Source: Mycolicibacterium aurum
Lineage (GTDB): Bacteria > Actinomycetota > Actinomycetes > Mycobacteriales > Mycobacteriaceae
Assembly (NCBI RefSeq): GCF_900637195.1
Contig: NZ_LR134356.1
Span: 1,798,001 to 1,862,000, forward strand
Direction of reading: 5' to 3'
Length of the DNA stretch: 64,000 bases
Below, in pieces: positions 24,554-32,789 of the stretch (the stretch's first letter is position 1; the number at the start of each line of letters is the position of its first letter). The notes beneath the pieces were generated by a model. It was not told the DNA's origin, did not search any database, and saw nothing but the letters and a program-made list of their open reading frames with translations. Made by a program: the position numbers and the translations under genes.

Positions 24554-26256
24554 GTGCAGACCAGTGGTGGAAATCAGCGGTCGTGTACCAGATCTATCCG
24601 CGCAGCTTCGCCGATTCCACCGGCGACGGGATCGGGGACCTGGCCGGAATCAGCGACCGACTGGACTACCTTCAGGCGCTCGGCATCGACGTGATCTGGC
24701 TGTCCCCGATCTACCGGTCGCCACAGATCGACAACGGATACGACATCAGCGACTACCACGACATCGACCCCATGTTCGGCACCCTCGCCGAGTTCGACGC
24801 ACTACTGGCCAAGGTGCACGACCTCGGCATGAAGCTCGTGATGGATCTGGTCGTCAACCACACCTCCGACGAGCATCCGTGGTTCGTCGAATCGCGCTCG
24901 TCGCGGGACAATCCCAAGCGGGATTGGTACATCTGGCGCGACGCGCGCGGCGGTGCTGATCCCATCGAAGGTGGTGAACCGAACAACTGGGGTTCCTTCT
25001 TCAGCGGGCCGGCGTGGACGTGGGACCCGTCGACCGAGCAGTACTACCTGCACCTGTTCGACCGGAAACAGCCGGACCTCAACTGGGACAACCCGCAGGT
25101 TCGGGATGCGGTGCACGCGATGATGCGCTGGTGGCTGGACCGTGGCGTCGACGGCTTCCGGATGGACGTCATCAACTTCATCTCCAAAGTGCCCGGGCTT
25201 CCCGACACCACCGTTGCACCGGGGCAACAGGTCGCCGTCGCTTTTGACCGATTCGCCGACGGCCCGCATGTGCACGAGTATCTCGCCGAGTTGACCCGCG
25301 AGGTCTTCGGCGGTCGCAGTGGCCGATTCATCACCGTGGGGGAGATGCCGGGGGTGACACCCGAGCAGGCGCGGCTGTACACCGATCCGGCCCGTGGCGA
25401 GGTCGACATGGTCTTCCAGTTCGAGCACGTGTCCGTCGATCAGGGCCCGGCAGGCAAGTTCGACTACATCGGGCTCGATCTGGTGGCACTGAAGCACACC
25501 CTGCATCGGTGGCAGGCCGCGCTGGCGGACACGGGGTGGAACAGCCTGTACTGGAACAACCACGACCAGCCCCGCGTGGTGTCGAGGTTCGGCGACGATC
25601 ACCCTGACTACTGGGCGGCCTCGGCGAAGGCGCTGGCGACGATTCTGCACGGCATGCGTGGTACGCCGTTCGTCTATCAGGGCGAGGAGCTCGGAATGAC
25701 GAACTATCCGTTCCGGAATCCGCAGGACCACAAGGACCTTGAGGCTGTCAACTACTACCGGAGCGTGGTCGCGAGCGGCGGCGATACCGACGCCGCGCTC
25801 GCCGGCCTGGCCGCGGTCAGCCGCGACAACGCCCGCACACCGATGCAGTGGAACGCTGGGCCCAATGCCGGGTTCACCACCGGGGACCCGTGGCTACCCG
25901 TCAATCCCAACCACGACTGGCTCAACGCCAAGGCCCAATTCACCTCGCCCGACTCGGTTTTCGCCCACTACCAGGCGCTCATCCGCCTTCGGCACGAGTT
26001 GTCTGTCCTGGCCGACGGCGATGTGATGCAGCTGATGGCCGACGACCCACAGATCTGGGCGTACACGCGAACGGCGGCCGATCAAGCTCTGCTGGTGATC
26101 GCGAACTGTGGACGCGCTCCCCGCACCGTGGAACTCGGTCCGGAATGGGGTTCGGCAGTGCTGTTGCTCGGCAACCTGCCCGGCACTGCGGCGATCGCGT
26201 CGTCCTCTCTGGAACTGGCCGCGTGGGACGCTCGAATCTATTCGATCACCCGATAA
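24550..26256 (+). CDS. GH13 alpha-glucosidase (oligo-1,6-glucosidase/AglA type)
   Basis: A 568-residue cytoplasmic glycoside hydrolase that cleaves alpha-glucosidic bonds in short oligosaccharides or sugar conjugates. The TIM-barrel motifs are complete: DLVVNH (about 99-104), GFRMDVIN with nucleophile Asp206, GEMPG with acid Glu265 and NHDQPR with Asp339. A C-terminal beta domain follows. The N-terminus WWKSAVVYQIYPRSF is typical of the GH13 oligosaccharide subfamilies. It overlaps the GT4 gene by 4 bp. It could act on trehalose-6-phosphate, isomaltose, sucrose-like or glucosylated products made by that transferase. Confidence 0.9.
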   Translation: MSADQWWKSAVVYQIYPRSFADSTGDGIGDLAGISDRLDYLQALGIDVIWLSPIYRSPQIDNGYDISDYHDIDPMFGTLAEFDALLAKVHDLGMKLVMDLVVNHTSDEHPWFVESRSSRDNPKRDWYIWRDARGGADPIEGGEPNNWGSFFSGPAWTWDPSTEQYYLHLFDRKQPDLNWDNPQVRDAVHAMMRWWLDRGVDGFRMDVINFISKVPGLPDTTVAPGQQVAVAFDRFADGPHVHEYLAELTREVFGGRSGRFITVGEMPGVTPEQARLYTDPARGEVDMVFQFEHVSVDQGPAGKFDYIGLDLVALKHTLHRWQAALADTGWNSLYWNNHDQPRVVSRFGDDHPDYWAASAKALATILHGMRGTPFVYQGEELGMTNYPFRNPQDHKDLEAVNYYRSVVASGGDTDAALAGLAAVSRDNARTPMQWNAGPNAGFTTGDPWLPVNPNHDWLNAKAQFTSPDSVFAHYQALIRLRHELSVLADGDVMQLMADDPQIWAYTRTAADQALLVIANCGRAPRTVELGPEWGSAVLLLGNLPGTAAIASSSLELAAWDARIYSITR

Positions 26257-26295
26257 CGGTTGGCCTGAAACCAGAGTTCTGCTGGTCGCGTCAAT

Positions 26296-26301
26296 TACGC
26301 T
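26296..26301 (+). promoter_or_regulatory. Probable -10 element (TACGCT) for leaderless cyclase gene
   Basis: TACGCT fits TANNNT and ends 8 nt before ATG 26310, the spacing also seen before prfB and ftsE. No ribosome-binding purine run lies between, so a leaderless transcript is inferred. Confidence 0.4.
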
Positions 26302-26309
26302 GAGTATTC

Positions 26310-27860
26310 ATGGCGGAAACCGCGTACGCATCCTGCGGCGACCTCAGCCTGGCGTATCAGGTATTCGGCGACGGGCCGGTAGACCTTGTCTTCGTGGGAC
26401 CCATGGTCAGCCACATCGAGCTGTTCTGGACGATGCCCGAATTTAAGTCGTTCTTCGATCAACTCGCGACTTTTTGTCGCGTGGCCATATTCGACAAGGC
26501 CGGGGTCGGGCTGTCGGACCCGGTGCCGCAGGTGCGCACATTCGACGATCGGGTCACGGAGATCCAGGCCGTCATGGATGCCGCCGGCTTCGAACGGGCA
26601 GCAGTTTTCGGCATGAGCGAGGGTGGTGCTCAGTCCCTCTACTTCGCTGCGAAACAACCAGAGCGCACGCGGGCGCTCATCACCTACGGCTCGTTCGCCT
26701 ACCTTTCCGGCGGCGGGTGGGACGAGGTTTTGGGAGACCCCGCCGAGCTGGCGTCGCGTTTGGTTCGCGAGCTGGGAGCGGAGTACACACCGTCGGCCGA
26801 ACAGATTGTGAAACTGCAGAATTTCACCCGAACCGCTCGCTCGCAGTGGGGCAACGGTGCAACCGCCAAGGCGATGTTTCCCTCGGTCCGGTCGCTGCGC
26901 CAGCTCGCGATGTTCGAGCGCATGGCCGCAAGCCCGGGGATGGCCCTCGCCACAATGGAATCCAACCTCTATATCGACCTCCGGTCCGTGCTGCCGACGC
27001 TGAGCGTGCCCACCCTCGTCACACACGCCCGCGGCGATGCCATGCCGGTGCAGTGCGGTCGGTTCCTCGCCGACCACATCCCCGGCGCGACGTACCTCGA
27101 GGTTGACGGCGTGGACCATGCGCCGTGGTTCACCGAGCCCGACACACTCGCGACCCGCATCGAGGAGTTCCTCACCGGTGGCCATGCCGTGCCGTCAGCG
27201 TCACACCGGGCGCTGCGCACAGTGCTGTTCACCGACATCGTCGCGTCGACCCAACGTGCCGTCGAGTCGGGCGACGAGCGTTGGCGCGCGGTCCTGCAGC
27301 GCTTCGGTGAGGTCAGCGCCGACCTCGTCCAGCAATTCAGCGGCACGGTGGTGAAGAGCACCGGCGACGGTCACCTGGCCACCTTCGACGGCCCTACGCA
27401 CGCCATTCGCTGTGCGGAGGCGTTGCGGACCGACGCCGAGCTCCTCGGGATCGAGATCCGCGCCGGCATTCACACCGGTGAGTGTGAACTTCTGGGCGAC
27501 GACATCGGCGGGATCGCAGTCCACATCGCCGCGCGCATCCTCGGCCAGGCCGGGGCTGGCGAGATCGTCGTCTCCAGGACCGTCCGCGACCTGGTCGTAG
27601 GGTCGGGCACCAGCTTCGGGGACCGCGGCACCGTCGAGTTGCGTGGCGTGCCCGGCAGCTGGCAGCTCCTCGCGGTCCATCGTCCCGGCACCCGCGATTC
27701 CGCCGAGGCGAAACTCGCGTCGGCTCCGACCCCGGGTCCGCGCGAGGCGATGCTGCGCACAGATCGGGCCGTCGGGGTGGTGGCCAGGCGGACGCCGTGG
27801 GTCTTGCGCGGAATCTCGCGACTTTCCCCCGCTATAGGTCGTCGCCGCAGGGTCGGGTGA
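26310..27860 (+). CDS. Alpha/beta-hydrolase fused to class III adenylyl cyclase (Rv1900c-like)
   Basis: A 516-residue two-domain protein. Residues about 1-285 form an alpha/beta-hydrolase with nucleophile Ser103 in FGMSEGG and a His near DGVDHAP. Residues about 300-470 form a class III nucleotide cyclase with metal-binding Asp309 (LFTDIVAST) and Asp353 (KSTGDG) and the adenine-contacting Lys of KSTGD. The usual VNxAxR transition-state motif reads VHIAAR, with His for Asn. It should make cAMP, perhaps gated by the hydrolase domain binding a small molecule. The C-terminal 45 residues are basic. The last base of its stop is shared with the start of the next gene (TGATG), so the two are coupled. 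Confidence 0.9.
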   Translation: MAETAYASCGDLSLAYQVFGDGPVDLVFVGPMVSHIELFWTMPEFKSFFDQLATFCRVAIFDKAGVGLSDPVPQVRTFDDRVTEIQAVMDAAGFERAAVFGMSEGGAQSLYFAAKQPERTRALITYGSFAYLSGGGWDEVLGDPAELASRLVRELGAEYTPSAEQIVKLQNFTRTARSQWGNGATAKAMFPSVRSLRQLAMFERMAASPGMALATMESNLYIDLRSVLPTLSVPTLVTHARGDAMPVQCGRFLADHIPGATYLEVDGVDHAPWFTEPDTLATRIEEFLTGGHAVPSASHRALRTVLFTDIVASTQRAVESGDERWRAVLQRFGEVSADLVQQFSGTVVKSTGDGHLATFDGPTHAIRCAEALRTDAELLGIEIRAGIHTGECELLGDDIGGIAVHIAARILGQAGAGEIVVSRTVRDLVVGSGTSFGDRGTVELRGVPGSWQLLAVHRPGTRDSAEAKLASAPTPGPREAMLRTDRAVGVVARRTPWVLRGISRLSPAIGRRRRVG

Positions 27861-29359
27861 TGCTGATCCCAGAGCCGGCCGACGATGGCCCGTACTCTTT
27901 GACCGTGAACGCGATCGACCCGGACAAGCTCAGCACCTGTCTTCAGGTGCTGGCCGACATCGAGGCGTTGCCTCCTGAGCACCCCGATGCCGTTGCCGTG
28001 CGCCGGGCCACCGCAGGCGTGTTCAAGGCCGTCAAGAAGGCCCGCAGAACCGCCCGGCGCGACGCGGTCGCGGCCGCTGACCGCGCCGTGATCGCCGCGA
28101 CGGCCACCGGCGCGCCGGGCCGCATCGACGACGAGACGGCCGGCCTGCCGCTCGTCTCGTCGGCGGCAGGCGCCACTGCGGGCACGCTGTTGCGGTCGCG
28201 GGCCTGCTACATCTGCAAGAACCACCACACGGTCGTCGACGCCTTCTACCACCAGCTCTGCCCCGAGTGCGCGGCACTCAACCGGGCCAAGCGCGAAGCC
28301 CGCACCGATCTGACTGGCAAGACGGCGCTGCTGACGGGTGGGCGCGCCAAGATCGGCATGTACATCGCGCTGCGCCTGCTCCGCGACGGTGCTCACACGA
28401 CCATCACCACCCGCTTCCCGAACGACGCGGTACGGCGCTTCGCCGCGATGGAGGACAGCGCCGACTGGCTGCACCGGCTCCGCATCGTCGGTATCGACCT
28501 ACGGGACCCGGCGCAGGTCGTCGCCCTGGCCGACACCGTCGCCGCGCAGGGTCCGCTGGACATCCTGATCAACAACGCCGCCCAGACCGTGCGCCGCGCA
28601 CCCGGCTCCTACGCGGCGCTCGTCGAGGCGGAACGCACCCCGGCGCCGGAGCTGGTGGACGTGGTCTCGTTCGACCGGGTCAGCGACGCGCACCCAGCGG
28701 CGCTCGCGGGCAGCCTGGCCGAGCACCACACCCCGCACGCGCCCTCACATCCCGAGTCGCTTCGCTCCTGCCCTCCGGTCACCGAACTCGCTCTTACCGC
28801 CCGCAGCGCGTCCCCGGACCGGATCGCGGCGGGCACCGCGATCGACGCCGGCGGTCTGTTGCCCGACACCGCCGCGGTCAACAGCTGGACCCAACGCGTC
28901 CACGAGGTCGACGCGATGGAACTGCTCGAGGTCCAACTGTGCAACCAGACCGCACCGTTCATCCTCGTGAGCCGGTTGCGCCCGGCGATGGCCGCCTCGG
29001 CGGCACGGCGCAAGTACGTCGTCAACGTCTCGGCGATGGAAGGCCAGTTCAGCCGCGGGTACAAGGGGCCGGGCCACCCCCACACCAACATGGCCAAGGC
29101 CGCGTTGAACATGCTGACACGCACCAGCGCCGGCGAGATGCTGGAGCAGGACGGCATCCTGATGACCGCGGTGGACACCGGCTGGATCACCGACGAGCGC
29201 CCACACCCGACGAAGTTGCGGCTCGCCGAGGAGGGCTTCCACGCCCCGCTCGACCTCGTCGACGGTGCGGCACGGGTGTACGACCCGATCGTCCGCGGCG
29301 AGGCCGGCGAGGACCTGTACGGCTGCTTTCTGAAGGACTACTCGAAGGCCAACTGGTAG
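27860..29359 (+). CDS. SDR-family protein with N-terminal helical and CxxC zinc-ribbon-like extension
   Basis: A 499-residue protein of unknown substrate. Residues about 1-110 are helical, with an Arg/Ala-rich stretch (KKARRTARRDAVAAADRA). A cysteine cluster CYICKNHH...LCPEC (about 115-138) follows and looks like a zinc ribbon. An SDR domain then starts at LTGGRAKIGMYIAL; its NNAAQ motif and VVNVSAMEGQF precede a cofactor-type Lys in HTNMAKAA. Tyr is not at the usual place before this Lys (HPHTNMAK), so dehydrogenase activity is uncertain. A GTG at 27905 is an alternative start. It is coupled to the adenylyl cyclase gene by TGATG. An IS30-type element begins 32 bp after its stop. Confidence 0.72.
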   Translation: MLIPEPADDGPYSLTVNAIDPDKLSTCLQVLADIEALPPEHPDAVAVRRATAGVFKAVKKARRTARRDAVAAADRAVIAATATGAPGRIDDETAGLPLVSSAAGATAGTLLRSRACYICKNHHTVVDAFYHQLCPECAALNRAKREARTDLTGKTALLTGGRAKIGMYIALRLLRDGAHTTITTRFPNDAVRRFAAMEDSADWLHRLRIVGIDLRDPAQVVALADTVAAQGPLDILINNAAQTVRRAPGSYAALVEAERTPAPELVDVVSFDRVSDAHPAALAGSLAEHHTPHAPSHPESLRSCPPVTELALTARSASPDRIAAGTAIDAGGLLPDTAAVNSWTQRVHEVDAMELLEVQLCNQTAPFILVSRLRPAMAASAARRKYVVNVSAMEGQFSRGYKGPGHPHTNMAKAALNMLTRTSAGEMLEQDGILMTAVDTGWITDERPHPTKLRLAEEGFHAPLDLVDGAARVYDPIVRGEAGEDLYGCFLKDYSKANW

Positions 29360-29391
29360 CTCGACCGTGGGCCACGTGCACGATAATTGGC

Positions 29392-29417
29392 GGCGGGTTC
29401 AAGGGGTGGATGCAACA
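29392..29417 (+). repeat. Left terminal inverted repeat of IS30-type element
   Basis: 26 bp beginning GGCGGGTTCAAGGGGTGG. It is the reverse complement of 30682-30707 except for one base (GGGG versus GGGA). Confidence 0.85.
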
Positions 29418-30658
29418 GCTGGCGGTTTTGAGAGTAGTTCGTTGAGGGCTTCGGCGGGTGTTCTCCAGTTCAGTGTCTGGCGGGGTCGGCCGTTGAGTTC
29501 GGCGGCGACGTTGTCAAGGATGCCGGGACCGTGCAGCGAGAGGTCGGTCCCCTTCGGAAAGTACTGACGCAGTAGCCCATTGGTGTTCTCGTTGGTGCCA
29601 CGCTGCCAGGGTGAGTGCGGATCGCAGAAGTAGATGTCGAGATCGGCTGCGGCGGCGATGGCGATGTGGTTGGCCATTTCCTTGCCCTGATCCCAGGTCA
29701 GAGAACGCCGTAGGTGCTCTGGCAGCTCGGTCATCTTCTCCACGATGGCGTCTTGGACTGCGACCGCACCGTGGTTGTCGGGCAGATGAAGCAGCATGAC
29801 GAACCGGGTGGCGCGCTCGACCAAGGTGCCGATCGCAGATCCGGATGTGGTGCTGCCGATGATCAGGTCACCCTCCCAGTGCCCGGGCACTGCACGGTCG
29901 GCGACCTCGGCCGGGCGTTCGCTGATGTTAACCATGCCCGGGATCCGACCGCGGCGGGTCTCGGGCTGGCGCCGAGGCCGGCGAATGGCCCGCTTGGTCC
30001 GCAAGCACTGGTGCAGCTCACGGCGCAGCGATCCGCGCCCTTGGACGTAGATGGACTGGTAGATGGCCTCGTGTGACACCCACATCTCCAGATCGTCGGG
30101 GAAGTCGCTGCGCAACCGGCGCGCGATCTGGCGCGGACTATGACGCAGCTTCAACCGAGTCTGCACCTCGTCGCGCAAGGTGTCATTGGCGGCGAGCTTT
30201 CCTCGCTTGGGGCGTCGCGCCCGCCTCGCCGCCGACCGCTCACCAGCCAATGCGTCATAGCGCACCGTCGAGGTGCTACCGCTCTGGCGCGCACCGAAAG
30301 CCTTCTTGCGGCGGTAACCCGACTTGCGTCCGTCGTAGCGGTTCTCGACGTTATTGTCGAGTTCACGCTTGATCGTCGACGCCGCACGCCCGAGTCGCGC
30401 TCCGATCGAGCGCAGTGACTCATCACGGCCCACACCGACCTGAATTTGGATGCGCTCTTCGAGGGTCAGTCGGGGCTTGGGCCCCTCTATCTTCACCTCG
30501 TACACACGTTGTTTCACACCACCAGCGTCGGTCAGCCACTTCCGTGCCGCCCCCAGCGACACACCGACGGCGAAGGCAGCCTCAGCCGGATTGAGCCCCA
30601 ACCCAATCTGCGCCCAGAACGCTTTCACCGTCGCCGGCTGAATCGCATGGGACCCCAT
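29399..30658 (-). CDS. IS30-family DDE transposase
   Basis: A 419-residue transposase. An N-terminal helix-turn-helix region (KPRLTLEERIQIQ..., SIGARLGRAASTIKREL) precedes the RNase-H-like catalytic core. The DDE set is visible as GHWEGDLIIG, LTWDQGKEM and the IS30 signature SPWQRGTNENTNGLLRQYF. The ATG at 30658 is preceded by AGGAG, so it was chosen over the TTG at 30673. The stop codon lies inside the left inverted repeat. No frameshift or stop interrupts it, so the element may be mobile. Confidence 0.95.
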   Translation of the reverse strand: MGSHAIQPATVKAFWAQIGLGLNPAEAAFAVGVSLGAARKWLTDAGGVKQRVYEVKIEGPKPRLTLEERIQIQVGVGRDESLRSIGARLGRAASTIKRELDNNVENRYDGRKSGYRRKKAFGARQSGSTSTVRYDALAGERSAARRARRPKRGKLAANDTLRDEVQTRLKLRHSPRQIARRLRSDFPDDLEMWVSHEAIYQSIYVQGRGSLRRELHQCLRTKRAIRRPRRQPETRRGRIPGMVNISERPAEVADRAVPGHWEGDLIIGSTTSGSAIGTLVERATRFVMLLHLPDNHGAVAVQDAIVEKMTELPEHLRRSLTWDQGKEMANHIAIAAAADLDIYFCDPHSPWQRGTNENTNGLLRQYFPKGTDLSLHGPGILDNVAAELNGRPRQTLNWRTPAEALNELLSKPPAVASTP

Positions 30659-30681
30659 CGCAACACTCCTCAATCAAAGGG

Positions 30682-30707
30682 TGTTGCATCCATCCCTTGA
30701 ACCCGCC
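30682..30707 (-). repeat. Right terminal inverted repeat of IS30-type element
   Basis: 26 bp ending CCCTTGAACCCGCC, the partner of 29392-29417. It lies just upstream of the transposase start, as is usual for IS30 elements. Confidence 0.85.
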
Positions 30708-30762
30708 GGCGAAATGTGTGCGTTAGAGCCCACGCTCGACACACGTCACCTGGTCACCGCAG

Positions 30763-31806
30763 TCAGTCGAGAGGGTTGATGCGGTTGACGATGAGGGGGT
30801 CGGCGGGGGTGAAGGGGAAGTTCGGTAGGTCGTCGATGTGGGTGTCGAACGCGGCGGCGAGGACTTTGCGGGAGTAGGCGCTGGCGGATGCGCGGTAGCC
30901 GATGTCGGCGGGGTAGGGCTGGTCGAAGAAGATCAGGAAGTGCCAGGGGTCGGTGCCGATGTTCTCGATGTGGTGTGGGTAGGCGCGGGGAATGAAGTAC
31001 ATGTCCCCGGTGGTCATGGTCCAGGTGTCGAGGGTGCCGTCAGGGTTCATCACGGTCATGCGGGCGTCGCCGTGGTGGACGTAGCCCATTTCGGCGGTGA
31101 CCGGATGCCAGTGTGGTTCGCGCATGCCGTTTTCGGTGACGCGCAGTGAGTACATGGAGATGTCGGTGAGGATGGGCCAGAACTGGTCGCGGGCGAAGCG
31201 GGCGTTGCCGCTGACGTAGTTCAGGCCGGGGGCTTGGGCTTCGACGTCGAATTTGTGGGGGTTGGTGAGGTGCGCGGCGGCGGGGATGTCGGGTGCGCCG
31301 GTGCGGGCGGCGAGTTTGTGATCGCGCGTGGTGCGGTGGATGGTGGCGAAGTCGGAGGCGGGCAGGTCGTAGGTGTTGCCCAGGACGGCGTCGGAGAAGG
31401 CGCCCAGGGTGGCGCCGAAGCCGAAGTCCTCGGGGCGTTCGTGGCGGAAGGCGATGATGAACTCTGCGACATCGTCGCCGATGTTCTCGATGTGGTGCAG
31501 TGAACCCGAATTGGCGTGGAACATCTGCCCGGCGGTGAGGGTGAAGGTGGAGAAGCTGTTGTGGTTGTCCAGGATGGACACCAGTGCGGTGCCGGACACG
31601 CAGTAGGTGAGTTCGTTGGCGTTGGCGTGCCAGTGCGGGGTGCGCATGGCGCCGGGGTTGAGCAGGACCCGCTTGATGGACAGTCCCTTGAGGATGGGCA
31701 GGTTGTCGGCGGTGACGCGGCGCATCGACCCGAGATCGGATTCCTCGACGATCTCGCCGTCGTGCAGGGAGGCGGTGTGGCTGCTGCGGATACTGGACGT
31801 CGTCAT
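30763..31806 (-). CDS. Bicupin, oxalate-decarboxylase-like
   Basis: A 347-residue protein with two germin-like cupin domains. Each keeps a full metal-binding set: His58, His60, Glu65 and His104/105 in the first, and His232, His234, Glu239 and His278/279 in the second (both read PHWH...E and HHIEN). That is the layout of manganese oxalate decarboxylase/oxidase. The lid Glu loop that separates decarboxylase from oxidase could not be identified, so the substrate is not certain. No signal peptide is seen. It lies between an IS30-type element and the acyltransferase gene, read leftward, with its own upstream region holding a 9-bp inverted repeat. Confidence 0.82.
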   Translation of the reverse strand: MTTSSIRSSHTASLHDGEIVEESDLGSMRRVTADNLPILKGLSIKRVLLNPGAMRTPHWHANANELTYCVSGTALVSILDNHNSFSTFTLTAGQMFHANSGSLHHIENIGDDVAEFIIAFRHERPEDFGFGATLGAFSDAVLGNTYDLPASDFATIHRTTRDHKLAARTGAPDIPAAAHLTNPHKFDVEAQAPGLNYVSGNARFARDQFWPILTDISMYSLRVTENGMREPHWHPVTAEMGYVHHGDARMTVMNPDGTLDTWTMTTGDMYFIPRAYPHHIENIGTDPWHFLIFFDQPYPADIGYRASASAYSRKVLAAAFDTHIDDLPNFPFTPADPLIVNRINPLD

Positions 31807-31816
31807 GGGGATGACT

Positions 31817-31898
31817 CTGCTCGGTCAGCGCACCGCTGTCATTGAGGTTGACGCATCTCGCTGCTTCCCGTTAGCTGCAATTGCGGTCAACCGAGCAG
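31817..31898. repeat. Widely spaced inverted repeat upstream of the bicupin gene
   Basis: CTGCTCGGT (31817-31825) and ACCGAGCAG (31890-31898) are exact reverse complements. A nested, imperfect pair GGTTGACGCA / TGCGGTCAACC lies inside. The right arm falls in the last codons of the acyltransferase gene. It could form an RNA structure in the transcript or hold regulator sites; neither is shown. Confidence 0.35.
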
Positions 31899-32789
31899 CG
31901 GGCGACGATTCGCGGTCATCTCGTCGAGCGCGCTCTGCATTGCGCTGCGGATTCGCTCGGCATAGGCGTCGGCGTCTTCATCCGGGTGCGGGTTCATCGG
32001 GGCCAGGACGCGGGTGCGCAGCTTCGTCGGCAACGGCAGGTAGGGCAACATCCCCACCGCGCCGAGGTTGACGCCCCAGGGCAGTGATACCGACAGAGGA
32101 AGCGCCTTCACCCTGAGGATCTTGTCGAGCCGCAGTGCGTGGGCCAGACGTTCGCCGCTGGACAGCACCACCAGGGATTCGCCCGCACCTGCCGTGACGA
32201 TCGGGATCACCGGAACTCCGAACTCCAGCGCCAACCGGGCGAATCCGGCCCGTCCGCCGAAGACGATCCGGTTGCGGTCCTCCCAGGCCTTCGCCGCGTC
32301 GAGGTCGCCGCCGGGCAGCACGACGACGTGGTGGCCGTTCTCGTAGGCCTCGCGGGCGCTTTCATGGCTGGCGGGGCGGGCGCCGAGCGGCTCCAGGAGC
32401 GGCCCGACCTTGAGGGTCCACGCCAGCTGATGGGTCAGGATGGTGACGGGTCGCGTGAGCTCGAGTTGCTCCAGTGCCGCGCCCATCGCGAACACGTTGA
32501 GATCGAAGATGCCGCCGAAGCCGTGGTTGGCCACGAACAGCACAGGTGCGTCGAGCTGCGGTGCAGCGCTGTCGATTTCGAGCCGGTGGTAACGGCGCAC
32601 GAACTCGATGCCGAGCTTCCGTACCAGCGACAGCGCGGTGACCATGGCGTCGGGCACAGTCGAGGATTCGCCGCCGGAGTCCCGCCGGACGGCCGCGAGC
32701 AGTGCGTCGACGAAATGATCGTGCGTGGCGCCGTGGTCGGTTGGGTCATCGGTCGTGGAGGCGGGGTCGTTGTGACGCGGGTCTTTCAC
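31887..32789 (-). CDS. Lysophospholipid acyltransferase/DGAT2-like protein
   Basis: A 300-residue acyl-CoA-dependent acyltransferase, probably membrane-associated. The first catalytic block reads VANHGFGGIFD, with six rather than four residues between His and Asp, so it departs from the HX4D of PlsC. The second block reads VVVLPGGDLDAAKAWEDRN, and GFARLALEFGVPVIPIV follows, which resembles DGAT2-type enzymes more than PlsC. It overlaps the upstream thioesterase gene by 4 bp, so acyl-CoA release and transfer are made together. The acceptor lipid is unknown. Confidence 0.75.
   Translation of the reverse strand: MKDPRHNDPASTTDDPTDHGATHDHFVDALLAAVRRDSGGESSTVPDAMVTALSLVRKLGIEFVRRYHRLEIDSAAPQLDAPVLFVANHGFGGIFDLNVFAMGAALEQLELTRPVTILTHQLAWTLKVGPLLEPLGARPASHESAREAYENGHHVVVLPGGDLDAAKAWEDRNRIVFGGRAGFARLALEFGVPVIPIVTAGAGESLVVLSSGERLAHALRLDKILRVKALPLSVSLPWGVNLGAVGMLPYLPLPTKLRTRVLAPMNPHPDEDADAYAERIRSAMQSALDEMTANRRPLLG

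Larger units (their letters stand above)
29392..30707. mobile_element. IS30-family insertion sequence, intact
   Basis: An element of about 1.3 kb with one transposase gene and near-perfect 26-bp terminal inverted repeats (29392-29417 and 30682-30707, one mismatch). The pairing could extend one more base outwards on each side. The target duplication is short and ambiguous; GC immediately outside GGGTTC/GAACCC is one reading. It sits between the zinc-ribbon SDR gene and the bicupin gene and does not appear to cut any gene. The intact gene and repeats suggest recent arrival. Confidence 0.85.
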
